Assembly (NCBI RefSeq): GCF_008000815.1 | Contig: NZ_CP042806.1 | Span: forward strand, 868,001-932,000 | Origin: Terriglobus albidus | GTDB lineage: Bacteria; Acidobacteriota; Terriglobia; Terriglobales; Acidobacteriaceae | Direction: 5' to 3' | DNA length: 64,000 nt | In this document: positions 1 to 8,400 of the stretch, one piece after another | How the letters are laid out: each line of letters opens with the position of its first letter | Numbering within the stretch: position 1 is the first letter of the stretch | The notes under the pieces: generated by a model | What the model was told of the DNA's origin: nothing | The model's input: only the letters and a program-made list of their open reading frames with translations | The model's database searches: none | Made by a program: the position numbers and the translations under genes

Positions 1-157
1 TTCCACCACGGTGATGGAGGGAAAAGACATGTGGAGACTCAAGTATAGGCCGCAAATGGCCACCCCGTCGGGTAGCGTTACGGATAGATGAGATCGATTC
101 CGTATTAAGGACACGGGGCTCGCGATTCGCGAGCCCCGGAATTCGAGCGAAGCTCGA

Positions 158-543
158 GGTGGGAGCCGTGGGCTTCAGCCTAATGTCACTTACTTTTCAG
201 TTTCCATAGGAGTAGAGGCCTCCAATGCGTTCCGATTGCACTACGGAACTCTTAGGGGGTGAGCTGGAAATGAATGTGAGTTTAGTTTTCACTGAGAAAG
301 CGGTACCGGCCTTGGTTCCTGCTGTAGGGTTTGGCAACCTAATTTCTCTCCATTTGCTTCAAGAAGCCCGTTGTTCCACTCTTGGTTGGGAAAGTAAGTG
401 ACATTAGGCTTCAGCCCACGGTCTATGGATTTATAAAGAAATGGGCTTTAGCCCTGGGCTTTTCCTGAAAAACAAGGACCCAGGGCTAAAGCCCATTTAC
501 TTTTAATCTCTTTATCAGCGGGCTGAAGCCCGCTGCTCCCACC
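158..543. repeat. Composite palindromic repeat, copy 1, interrupted by an insertion
   Basis: This is a composite repeat built of nested palindromes: an outer GGTGGGAGC / GCTCCCACC pair, a GTGGGCTTCAGCC...CCCAC hairpin, a TGGGCTTTAGCCCTGGG inverted pair and a GCGGGCTGAAGCCCGC hairpin at the end. Further copies lie at 27383-27538, 36610-36763 and 62525-62682. This copy is split by the element at 181-406. Bases 1-157 upstream hold no convincing gene; the only structure seen there is short palindromes (GCGATTCGC and TTCGAGCGAAGCTCGA types). The repeat may act at RNA level downstream of genes, but that is inference. Confidence 0.8.
181..406. mobile_element. Non-autonomous 226-bp element (MITE-like) with 16-bp terminal inverted repeats
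   Basis: The element begins TAATGTCACTTACTTT (181-196) and ends with the exact reverse complement (391-406). It is flanked by a perfect 10-bp direct duplication GGCTTCAGCC (171-180 and 407-416). Removing the element plus one copy of the duplication restores the hairpin seen in other composite-repeat copies, so this is a real insertion. No ORF inside could encode a transposase. A 10-bp duplication fits IS4-like transposition, but the family is not established from this copy alone. Confidence 0.85.
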
Positions 544-545
544 GC

Positions 546-830
546 TTAGTAGCTCTGGAACTCGTTGGTTCCCTTGCGCAGGCGCAGCCCGTTCAGCAGG
601 AAAGTCAGGGCAAGGATGCCGGTGAGGATGCACCAGTAAACCATCGGGTGGATCAGGCCGGGGGAGTAGGTGGCATCCTGGCCGGCCCAAAGGGTCAGCA
701 CGATGCAGACGATCAGGCACTGTCCGCCCATCACCAGCAGCAACTGTCCGCGGCGGCGGCGAGCGTCGAGAATCTCCACCTCTTCCGGGGTAAGGTTGCG
801 TTCCGCGGCCGGGATCAGCTTGTTTGCCAT
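546..830 (-). CDS. Small two-TM membrane protein, unknown function
   Basis: This encodes a 94-aa protein. A polar N-terminal third (about residues 1-28, ending in an Arg-rich stretch) is followed by two hydrophobic segments at about 29-50 and 63-83, so two membrane spans with a short loop are expected. The C-terminus is short and polar. The ATG at 830 is preceded by an AGGA-type ribosome binding site. I do not recognise the family. The next gene upstream (894-1169) lies on the same strand 63 bases away, so the two could be cotranscribed. The real downstream neighbour is only repeat DNA. Confidence 0.7.
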   Translation of the reverse strand: MANKLIPAAERNLTPEEVEILDARRRRGQLLLVMGGQCLIVCIVLTLWAGQDATYSPGLIHPMVYWCILTGILALTFLLNGLRLRKGTNEFQSY

Positions 831-893
831 CGTTCCTGTCTCCTGAAAATCTTGCTTGTCTGCTATTAAACCACAGCCGAACAGGGTACGCCC

Positions 894-1169
894 CTAGTCC
901 AGAAAAGCCATGGTCTTGATGCCGGTCACCTCGAACCTCTTCCGGCAACGGATATTTTTGCAGCCGACCAGGTCGTCGCGCAGCACCATGTAACTCTGGG
1001 CCTTGGCGAAGCGGGCGCGGTCGCGCTCGTCAGCGCGGCCCTGCAGTGCGGGTTTCTTGCGGCGGACCAGCCAGTTAAGCTGGTATTCCTGGGCTTGGCC
1101 GCAGTGTGGACAGGTAAGTGTATGGTTGCGGGACTCTGCCCGCTCATTAAAAAAATCGCGCTCTTCCAT
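894..1169 (-). CDS. Small zinc-ribbon-like protein
   Basis: A 91-aa protein with two cysteine pairs, CPHCG near residue 21 and CKNIRC near residue 70. Together they could hold one zinc ion in a zinc-ribbon fold. The stretch between them is basic and rich in Arg and Lys, compatible with binding a nucleic acid or a partner protein. There is no signal peptide, so it should be cytoplasmic. The family is not recognised. It is followed on the same strand by the two-TM protein at 546-830. Confidence 0.7.
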   Translation of the reverse strand: MEERDFFNERAESRNHTLTCPHCGQAQEYQLNWLVRRKKPALQGRADERDRARFAKAQSYMVLRDDLVGCKNIRCRKRFEVTGIKTMAFLD

Positions 1170-1254
1170 AGGCGCTGCACCTCAACCAGCGACCCAAAGT
1201 ATTGCATAATCGGCAGGGGAATTTCGCGCGAAGGCAAAGCAAACAAGGTACGTG

Positions 1255-1434
1255 ATGGCAAAAGTTAAGAAACAGGTATTCTCGGCGACCAAGGCGGTCA
1301 AGGCCAATGCGCGCGAGCGTGTGGGCACGCCGCCGCCCTCGCAGGCGTTGCCCGACACTAAGTCAAAGGCCGAAGGCCGCAAGACGAAACATAAAGAAAC
1401 CCTGGCCGATCTGCTCTCTGAGAAGGAAGAGTAG
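1255..1434 (+). CDS. Short basic protein, unknown function
   Basis: A 59-aa, strongly Lys- and Arg-rich, Pro-containing peptide with no hydrophobic segment, probably unstructured and perhaps associated with nucleic acid. An upstream in-frame GTG at 1252 abuts this ATG; the ATG at 1255 is preferred. It is divergent from the zinc-ribbon gene and ends 32 bases before the SIMPL gene, so it may share that transcript. Support is size, position and composition only. It could be spurious. Confidence 0.45.
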   Translation: MAKVKKQVFSATKAVKANARERVGTPPPSQALPDTKSKAEGRKTKHKETLADLLSEKEE

Positions 1435-1466
1435 ACGTCCAAGGGCAGGTAAGGAGTTTGACCCCG

Positions 1467-2195
1467 ATGAAGTCCCCCCTCTTCGCTGTTGTCCTGTTAT
1501 CCGCCGCCACCATTGCCGCGCTGGCCCAGACGCCGACGCTGCAGATCAATAAAGAGAACCGTACGATCTCGGTCTCCGCCACAGACTCTGTGACCACCGA
1601 CGCCGATCTGGCCGTCGTGCACGTAGGTTTCCAGGTGCTGGGCCGCGATGAGCAGGGAACCTATGCCGAGGGATCGCGCGTCTCCAACGCCATCATGTCG
1701 GCGCTAACCGCTACCGGCGTGGAGAAGGCATCGATCGAGAGCGAGAATCAGAACCTCTCGCCGTTGAACGACTTTGAGATCAAGCAGCTGCCTCCAGACC
1801 GCGCCGCGAATCGCTTCCGCCTGGTGCAATCGTGGATCGTGAAGACCTCACCGGAGTCTGCGGCCAAGGTACTGGATACAGCCGTCAAGGCCGGAGCCAA
1901 CCAGAGCGGAGCCATCGACTGGCAGTTGAAAGACGAGTCGGCGCTTGAGGCCCAGGCGGCAGCCAAGGCTCTGGCCCACGCACAACGTATCGCTGAGCAG
2001 ATGGCCGCCGGTCTGCATTCGAAGCTGGGACCACTGGTCTACGCCAGCAACGAGGCTCCGCAGATTCCGCGGCCGATTCCCATGGCGCGCATGGCCATGG
2101 CTGCCGCTCCCAGGGCGGAGGCCCAACCGCTGGCAATCAACAGCCGTAAGGTGGAGCGTGCCGCCACCGTGACTGCCATCTTCGCAATCGAATAA
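1467..2195 (+). CDS. SIMPL (DUF541) domain protein, exported
   Basis: A 242-aa protein with a signal peptide of about 20 residues ending ALAQ, followed by a SIMPL/DUF541 domain. This family is found in periplasmic or membrane-associated proteins with no well-defined enzymatic role; in other bacteria members are linked to oxidative stress protection or to outer membrane protein assembly. The start is the ATG at 1467, 10 bases after AAGGAG (1451-1456); an in-frame TTG at 1458 lies too close to that site. The TAA stop at 2193-2195 overlaps the left TA end of a TA-element. Confidence 0.85.
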   Translation: MKSPLFAVVLLSAATIAALAQTPTLQINKENRTISVSATDSVTTDADLAVVHVGFQVLGRDEQGTYAEGSRVSNAIMSALTATGVEKASIESENQNLSPLNDFEIKQLPPDRAANRFRLVQSWIVKTSPESAAKVLDTAVKAGANQSGAIDWQLKDESALEAQAAAKALAHAQRIAEQMAAGLHSKLGPLVYASNEAPQIPRPIPMARMAMAAAPRAEAQPLAINSRKVERAATVTAIFAIE

Positions 2196-2297
2196 GGCAT
2201 TTTTCCTGTAGGGCGTATGCATCTATGGGCGTTTTCCGCAATGAAAACGCCCTGCACGCTTCTCCCTGGAATACCCAGCAACAGGAAAAATGCTCTA
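2193..2297. mobile_element. TA-element copy 1 (105 bp)
   Basis: Ends are TA-AGGCATTTTTCCTGT and ACAGGAAAAATGCTC-TA, with an internal GGCGTTTTC/GAAAACGCC hairpin. The left TA forms part of the TAA stop codon of the SIMPL gene. Other copies lie at 3805, 41923, 46522 (truncated), 55813 and 57458 (remnant). Flanking TA with short inverted ends is what Tc1/mariner/IS630-type MITEs show. No ORF is inside. Confidence 0.8.
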
Positions 2298-2307
2298 AAC
2301 TGCCGCC

Positions 2308-2853
2308 ATGCCAGCGACCGACCTCAGACCGACGCCCGAAGCAGAGATCATCTTCAAGAAGTGGATCGCTCACCTGAACGACGAGTTCACCCGGCACGAA
2401 GGCTATGAGCGCCGTGCCGAGATCGTGCGCGATGAGCTGCACCAGATCGTCCTGGGACGGCCGCACGGCGGCCGCCTGAACTCCACGCTGGTGACCGAGC
2501 TGCCGATGAATGTGCTGATCGAGTCGCTGGACCCGCGCAACCTCACCTTCGAGGCAGAGCTGCTGCCGGAGGTGGATGCGGCACGCTTCTACCCGCGCAA
2601 GCCGCTGCTCTTTTTCTGGGAGGCCTTCGACCGCTCGCCGCTGGGGCTGAATCACTGGCTGGGAAAGAGGTTCCGCTGCATGCTGGCGCGTCACATCTTC
2701 GCTTCAGCCGGCAAAGGCCTGGAGCTCTGCTCGGGCATCCGAATGACCTTCGGCTACAACATCACCGCCGAGGAGAACACCCTAATCCGCCGCGGTGTCG
2801 TGCTGGACGACCGCCAGCCAATAACCCTGCGCGGCGAGATTACAGCAAAGTAA
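2308..2853 (+). CDS. Conserved protein with acyltransferase (hexapeptide)-like C-terminus
   Basis: A 181-aa cytoplasmic protein. The last 30 or so residues contain FGYNITAEENTLIRRGVVLDD, cut here for length, which reads like the first turns of a left-handed beta-helix (hexapeptide) as in maltose/galactoside O-acetyltransferases. Only about one or two turns are present before the stop, so the protein may be a truncated relative of a longer acyltransferase, or a distinct family. The N-terminal 110 residues are helical-looking and unrecognised. The ATG follows TA-element 1 by 10 bases, so any promoter would have to lie in or before that element. Confidence 0.6.
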   Translation: MPATDLRPTPEAEIIFKKWIAHLNDEFTRHEGYERRAEIVRDELHQIVLGRPHGGRLNSTLVTELPMNVLIESLDPRNLTFEAELLPEVDAARFYPRKPLLFFWEAFDRSPLGLNHWLGKRFRCMLARHIFASAGKGLELCSGIRMTFGYNITAEENTLIRRGVVLDDRQPITLRGEITAK

Positions 2854-3108
2854 CCCATACTGCTTTTTGTCATCCTGAGCAAGGCGAAGGACCCGCTTTC
2901 CGGGCTTATCCGAGTAAGAAGTACCGGTAGAAAAGCGGATTTCTCCGCTCCGCTACGAAATGACAAAAAGACGGTTCGAGCTTCGCTCGAATATCCCACA
3001 TAAGCTTGCACCCCAGCGAACGGAGTTCGCCGGGACCCCGCGGCGCGTATGTGGGGCACCCAGTGTGGTGGCTCCCTCGCGCTGCTACCATCTCAATAAG
3101 AGCCATCC
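2854..3108. repeat. D-repeat palindrome and CTGAGCAAGGCGAAGG-type repeat
   Basis: This 255-bp gap holds a TTTGTCATCCTGAGC...GAAGGACCC repeat (2866-2893; a related form is at 14817-14843), an AGCGGATTTCTCCGCT hairpin (about 2935-2950), a TTCGAGCTTCGCTCGAA hairpin and a D-repeat around 2994-3060. No gene is seen. Confidence 0.6.
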
Positions 3109-3807
3109 ATGAATCAAGAAGTCCTTCTGATCCTGTTCGAATTTGTCGTTCTCGTGTTCGCCTTCTGCATTCATGAGGCGGCGCACGCATGGATGGCCAA
3201 CCGCCTTGGTGATCCGACAGCGCGGATGCTGGGACGCATCACGCTGAACCCGGTCAAGCATATCGATCCGTTTGGTTCGGTCATCATGCCACTGATCGCG
3301 ATGTTCTACCATATGCCGCTGATCGGCTGGGCCAAGCCCACACCGGTCACGCCACGCAACTTCAAGAACTACAAGCGCGACGACATTCTGGTCACGCTGG
3401 CTGGGCCTGCCTCGAATCTGTTTGTAGCGACGTCAAGCCTGCTGCTGCTGCTGATCATTAAGCATGCAACGGCAGACGGCGGACGGTCTGTCCTGACGGC
3501 GGTGATGGTGGCGTTCCGCATTCCCCAGGCATCGACCGAAGGGCTGCCGGCGCTGTTTCCCATTGCGCTGCTGCTCTACTTCGGCGTGCTGATCAATCTG
3601 TCGCTATTTGTCTTCAACCTGATTCCGCTGCCTCCGCTCGATGGCAGCAAGGTGCTGCGGCACTTCCTTCCCTACTCGGTGCTGGAGACCTACGACCGCA
3701 TCGGTATGTTCTCCATCCTGATCCTGATGTTTCTCGGCGGCCGGCTGATCTCCATCGGCCTGAACCCGCTGCTGGGCACCTTCAACAGCCTGCTGCTGGG
3801 CATGTAG
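3109..3807 (+). CDS. Site-2 protease family (M50) zinc metalloprotease
   Basis: A 232-aa integral membrane protein with about six hydrophobic segments. The zinc-binding HExxH motif is in the first helix (CIHEAAHAW, residues about 22-30). The second family motif, NLIPLPPLDG, lies near residue 171 and supplies the third zinc ligand Asp. These are the hallmarks of M50 intramembrane proteases, here of the compact type without a PDZ or CBS domain. Such enzymes cut membrane-embedded substrates, often anti-sigma factors; the substrate is unknown. The TAG stop (3805-3807) is formed at the left end of TA-element 2. Confidence 0.88.
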   Translation: MNQEVLLILFEFVVLVFAFCIHEAAHAWMANRLGDPTARMLGRITLNPVKHIDPFGSVIMPLIAMFYHMPLIGWAKPTPVTPRNFKNYKRDDILVTLAGPASNLFVATSSLLLLLIIKHATADGGRSVLTAVMVAFRIPQASTEGLPALFPIALLLYFGVLINLSLFVFNLIPLPPLDGSKVLRHFLPYSVLETYDRIGMFSILILMFLGGRLISIGLNPLLGTFNSLLLGM

Positions 3808-3918
3808 AGCGTTTTCCCTGTTGCTGGGTATGCCGGAAGGGTGTGCAGCGGCGTTTCATTGCGGAAAACGCCCATAGATGCCGAAGCCCTACTCTACACC
3901 TACAGGGAAAATGCTCTA
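3805..3918. mobile_element. TA-element copy 2 (114 bp)
   Basis: Ends are TA-GAGCGTTTTCCCTGT and ACAGGGAAAATGCTC-TA, in the opposite internal orientation to copy 1. The left TA supplies the first two bases of the stop codon of the M50 protease. The two ends carry compensating changes (CCC / GGG), so pairing of the ends is kept. Confidence 0.8.
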
Positions 3919-3946
3919 ACGCTGATTTACCATCATCTTTTCAATC

Positions 3947-5038
3947 ATGGCCGAAACCTCTGTCAGCAATTCGCGCCGCCGCGTCCTCTCCGGCATGCGG
4001 CCTACGGGCAAGCTCCACTTGGGCAACTACATGGGAGCGCTCTATAACTGGGTCCGCCTGCAGGATCAGTACGACTGCTTCTTCTTCATCGCCGACTGGC
4101 ATGCTCTAACGACCGACTATGCCAATCCAGGCAATGTGAAAGAGAAGTGCTTCGAGGTCGCTTTGGACTTCCTCGCCGGCGGTCTCGATCCGGAGAAGTG
4201 CGTCATCTTCCGGCAGTCGCATGTGCCGGAGCATGCTTCGCTGCACCTGCTCTTCAGCATGTTTACCCCGCTGGGCTGGCTGGAGCGCGTGCCCACCTAC
4301 AAGGACCAGCAGGAGCAGCTTCGCGAGAAGGATCTGGCGACGTATGGGTTCCTGGGCTATCCGCTGCTGCAGGCTGCTGACATCCTGCTCTACAAGCCGG
4401 ACTTCGTCCCGGTCGGGCAAGACCAGGTGGCGCACGTGGAGCTCACGCGCGAGGTGGCGCGGCGCTTCAACCAGCTGTACGACTCACGCTGGAGCGAGGC
4501 GATCGCACAGGCGGAGTCCGACAAGGAACGGATCAAGGCTGAGGTCTCGGCCAACAGCCTGATTGAGCTGACCTTCCCGGAGCCGCAGGCGCTGCTGACT
4601 CCCTCGCCAAAGCTTCCCGGCCTGGACGGCCGCAAGATGTCCAAGAGCTACGGCAATACGCTCATGCTGAACGAGTCGGAAGCCGACATCCGCGCCAAGC
4701 TGAAGACCATGGTCACCGACCCAGCGCGAGTACGGCGCACCGATCCGGGCAATCCGGACGTCTGCCCGGTCTTTGACCTGCACAAGGTCTTCTCGCCGGC
4801 GGAGAAGCAGGCCGAGGTCCGCGAAGGCTGCACAACAGCCGGCATCGGCTGCATCCAGTGCAAGGGCTGGCTGGCCGACAACGTCGTTGCCGAGCTGGCT
4901 CCCATCCAGGAGCGCCGGGCAAAGTACGAAGCAAACCCCCACCTGGTAACAGAGATCCTGGAAGCCGGCGCCGCCCGCGCCCACGCCAAAGCCGCAGCCT
5001 CCATGAAAGACGCCCTGGTTGCACTCGGAATGGAGTAG
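3947..5038 (+). CDS. trpS: Tryptophanyl-tRNA synthetase
   Basis: A 363-aa class I aminoacyl-tRNA synthetase that charges tRNA-Trp with tryptophan in the cytoplasm. The first ATP-binding signature is SGMRPTGKLHLGNY (residues about 15-28, the HIGH-type motif) and the second is GRKMSKSYGN (about 228-237). The length fits bacterial TrpS, with a slightly extended middle. It is a single-gene unit: TA-element 2 lies upstream, and a strong terminator follows 27 bases after the stop. Confidence 0.95.
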   Translation: MAETSVSNSRRRVLSGMRPTGKLHLGNYMGALYNWVRLQDQYDCFFFIADWHALTTDYANPGNVKEKCFEVALDFLAGGLDPEKCVIFRQSHVPEHASLHLLFSMFTPLGWLERVPTYKDQQEQLREKDLATYGFLGYPLLQAADILLYKPDFVPVGQDQVAHVELTREVARRFNQLYDSRWSEAIAQAESDKERIKAEVSANSLIELTFPEPQALLTPSPKLPGLDGRKMSKSYGNTLMLNESEADIRAKLKTMVTDPARVRRTDPGNPDVCPVFDLHKVFSPAEKQAEVREGCTTAGIGCIQCKGWLADNVVAELAPIQERRAKYEANPHLVTEILEAGAARAHAKAAASMKDALVALGME

Positions 5039-5064
5039 CAGCCCGCCAGATTCAACGCTTTACG

Positions 5065-5093
5065 AAGCCCTCCCGCTCGCGGGAGGGCTTTTT
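5065..5093 (+). terminator. Rho-independent terminator after trpS
   Basis: A perfect 10-bp stem AAGCCCTCCC / GGGAGGGCTT with a 6-base loop is followed by TTT, 27 bases after the trpS stop. Confidence 0.85.
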
Positions 5094-5112
5094 CGCGCAT
5101 GGCGCGAATGTA

Positions 5113-5192
5113 GTGCTTAAGGGACCGGCTTCAGCCGGCCCGTACCCAAGCCATAAAGGAAAGCGGTTTTAACCGCTGAGGTCACTGTCTGG
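5113..5192. repeat. K-repeat copy 1, within the 5039-5454 gap
   Basis: GTGCTTAAGGG is followed by the palindrome ACCGGCTTCAGCCGGCC, then AAAGCGGTTTTAACCGCTGAG. The same unit recurs at 9160-9238, 52681-52912 and 52919-52992. The rest of the gap holds the trpS terminator (5065-5093), a D-repeat with ATCTGCGTAGCAGAT (about 5230-5250) and the promoter of the next gene. No gene is visible here. Confidence 0.75.
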
Positions 5193-5338
5193 GGTCCCGA
5201 TTAACTCGACGTACCCATGCCGGGTGCCCTATATCTGCGTAGCAGATGTGGGATCATCGCGCGTTCAGCGCGATCCGTCTTGCTGTCCTCAATAATTCCT
5301 ACTCCAGTACCTCCCTTCAAGGCCCTCTCTTTTTCCTG

Positions 5339-5368
5339 TTGACAAAATTTGGAACAAACCACGATACT
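5339..5368 (+). promoter_or_regulatory. Candidate sigma-70 promoter for the first TonB receptor
   Basis: TTGACA (5339-5344) is a perfect -35 box. GATACT (5363-5368), 18 bases later, matches 4 of 6 consensus -10 bases. This would give a 5' leader of about 80 nt before the ATG at 5455. Confidence 0.5.
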
Positions 5369-5454
5369 CGCTGACCTAAGTGGACTGACCAATTAGTCCG
5401 TTTCCCAAAATACCCAAAACAGCTAAAACAAGAGTTTCTGTTCAGAGGCCCTTT

Positions 5455-8400
5455 ATGTATCAAAGGATAAAAACGTTTCTTGCGACCTTCGCTCTTCTGG
5501 CATTCACCCTCCCAGTTGTCGCCCAAAGTGAACGTGGCGCAATTACTGGTCGGATCACAGATAACACCGGAAGCATCCTTCCGGATGCCACCATCACGCT
5601 GCGCAATGAGGCGACCGGCGTCCAGCAGACCACCAAGAGCAACAACGACGGTGTCTACACCTTTCCCAGCCTGAACCCCGGCAGCTACACCCTGACGGTG
5701 AACCGCACCGGTTTCAAGCGGCTGGAGCGTATCCACACCGTGGTCGACGTGAACGCCACCAACCAGCAGGACGCCGCGCTGGAGATCGGCGAGACCTCCG
5801 AGGTGGTAGAGGTGCGCGCCGGCGTGCAGCAGTTGCAGGAAACCACCGGCTCCATGGGCATGATCGTGGAAGAGCGGTCGATCCAGGAGCTGCCCTCCAT
5901 CTACGGCAATCCATTCACGCTGCAGAACCTGGCGCCGGGCATCATCCCCTCGGGTGTGAATCCGAATATCCATACCTACGACAGCGGCACTGCCAACGTG
6001 TCGGTAAACGGCTCGGTGCTGAACTCGCTGGAATACCGTCTGGACGGCGCTCCGGATAACCGTATCCGCCTCTCCGCTTACACGCCCTCGACCGAGTTCA
6101 TCAACCAATACAAGGTGGAGACGTCGTCGTACGACGCGTCGCAGGGGCACTCTGCCGGCGGCTTCGTGAACGTCGCTCTCAAGTCGGGCACGAATGCATT
6201 TCACGGATCGGCCTTTGGCTACTACCAGAACCCTACGCTGAATGCGAACTACTGGCACCTGGGAAGCCAGCCCACCGCGAAAGCAGTCTGGCTGCGCGAG
6301 GGCGGATCGGTAGGCGGCCCGGTGTGGCGTGACCACGCCTTCTTCTTTACCGGCTGGGAGCACTCACGGGCCGCGACGCCGAACGTGCTGACCTTCGGCG
6401 TGCCTCCCAGTGCCTTCCGCAACGGAGACTTCTCGGCGCTGCTGCCGAAGTATCAGCTCTACGATCCGTACTCCAGCCGCACGGTGAACAGCAAAGTAGT
6501 GCGCGATCCGTTCCCGGGAAACATCATTCCCAGCTCGCGCATCAGCCCCATTGCAGCGGCAGCGTTGAAGTATTACCCGACGCCGAATACGGCCAGCAGC
6601 GATCCGGCGGGAGCCAGCAACTACTCCTACGCCGGCGCCGAGCCGGATTATTACTACGCCTACGTTGTCCGCAGCGATGTCGCGATCTCGAACCGGCAGT
6701 CGATCTATGGCCACTATGTGCAGAGCCGGCGCCTGCAGCCGGGCAAGAACGCCTACTTCGGTCAGGTCTCCGGAACAACGCTGACCTACCAGAACAAGGG
6801 CGCTGCGATGGGATATACCTTCGTGCTCTCGCCGACCACCGTGCTCGAAGCCCGTCTCTCATGGACGCGTTTTGTGAACCAGAACGTCGTGCCGTCACAG
6901 GGCATCTTGAATGCGACGTCGATCGGTATGCCTGGTTATCTGGTCAACGGTCTCGGACCGAATGCGCAGGCCTTCCCGCGCCTGGACATCACCGGATACC
7001 AGTCGCTGAACTCGGATAATGGTGTGATCTCACACAACGACATCACCATGGGTTCGGTGCAGATCTCCCGCACGATGGGACGCCACTTCCTGCGTACCGG
7101 CTATGAGTACCGGATGTACAACGTGAACGCCGGTATCACGACGCAGTCGAACGGCCGCTATCAGCACTCCGGCATTTACACGCAGTCAACCAGCGGCGGC
7201 TCGGCGAGCATCGACTACTCGCTTGCACAGTTTGAAATGGGCCTGCCGAATACTTCGGCCGTCACCATCAACTCTGACCTGGCAGTGCGGTCAAACTACA
7301 TGGCCGGCTGGTTCCACGACGACTTCAAGGCGTTGCCGAACCTGACCATCAACCTGGGGCTGCGCTACGAGTATGAGGGTCCGAACAGTGAGCGCAACCA
7401 GAAGGCGAACACCTACTTCGACTTCAACACGGCGAATCCTATCGCAGCGGCGGCACAGGCGAAGTACGCCACCATTGCGAGCTCGAACTCGACACTGCCG
7501 GCGGCTTCAGCCTGGACGGTTAACGGCGGTCTTCGCTTCCTCGGTGACCAGGGCCTCGACCGCAAAGACTACGACGCACAGAAGCTGATGCTGCTGCCTC
7601 GTATTGGGTTCTCGTGGCGCTTCATGAATAACACCGTGATGCGGGGCGGCTACGGCCTCTTTGCCGACTCGCTCAGCACCTTCTACCTGTCGGGCGGCAA
7701 CGCCGGATCGACTTCTACCTTCCTGCTGCCGCAACAGGGCTTCACCGCGACCACCTCGCAGTCTGCGAGCACGGATAACGTGACCTTCACCGCGCCGATC
7801 TCCAACCCGTTCCCCTCCGGCATTGCGCAGCCGACCGGAAACTCGCTCGGCATGCAGACGTTCCTCGGCAACTCGGTCACCTTCCAGCCGAGGAATCCGC
7901 AGATGCCCTATAACCAGCGTTGGAGCTTCGGTTTCCAGCGTGCCTTCGGCTCCTGGCTGGCGGCGGTCGACTACGTCGGCAACCATGGAGTGCATCTGCC
8001 GGTGAACAAGGAGTTCGATCCGGTGCCAAAGCAATATCTCTCCACCGCAACCAACGGCTATGACGTGGATGCAACGACGAAGATGTCGGCGACGGTGACC
8101 AATCCGTTTCAGAACATCGTTCCCACGACGGTCTCTCTGGGTTCCGGAAAGACGGTTGCTGTCTCGCAGCTTGTGCGTCCCTATCCGGAGTTCACCGGTG
8201 TGACGGCGTATATGACGAACGGCATGTCCATCTATCACTCGCTGCAGGCACAATTGCTGCGGCGCTTCTCCAATGGAGCCTCGTTCACCTCGGCCTTCAC
8301 CTGGTCGAAGTCGCTCGATGCGACGCAGTACCTGAACAACTCCGACTCCAGCCTGTGGTACGGAACCTCGAGCAACGACCGCACCTTCCGCTTCGCCACC

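Noticed and set aside
5317-6363. 348-codon and further antisense frames across the first TonB receptor
   Set aside because: They are low-complexity Val/Arg/Gly-rich frames opposite a clear receptor gene; no start signals or domains.
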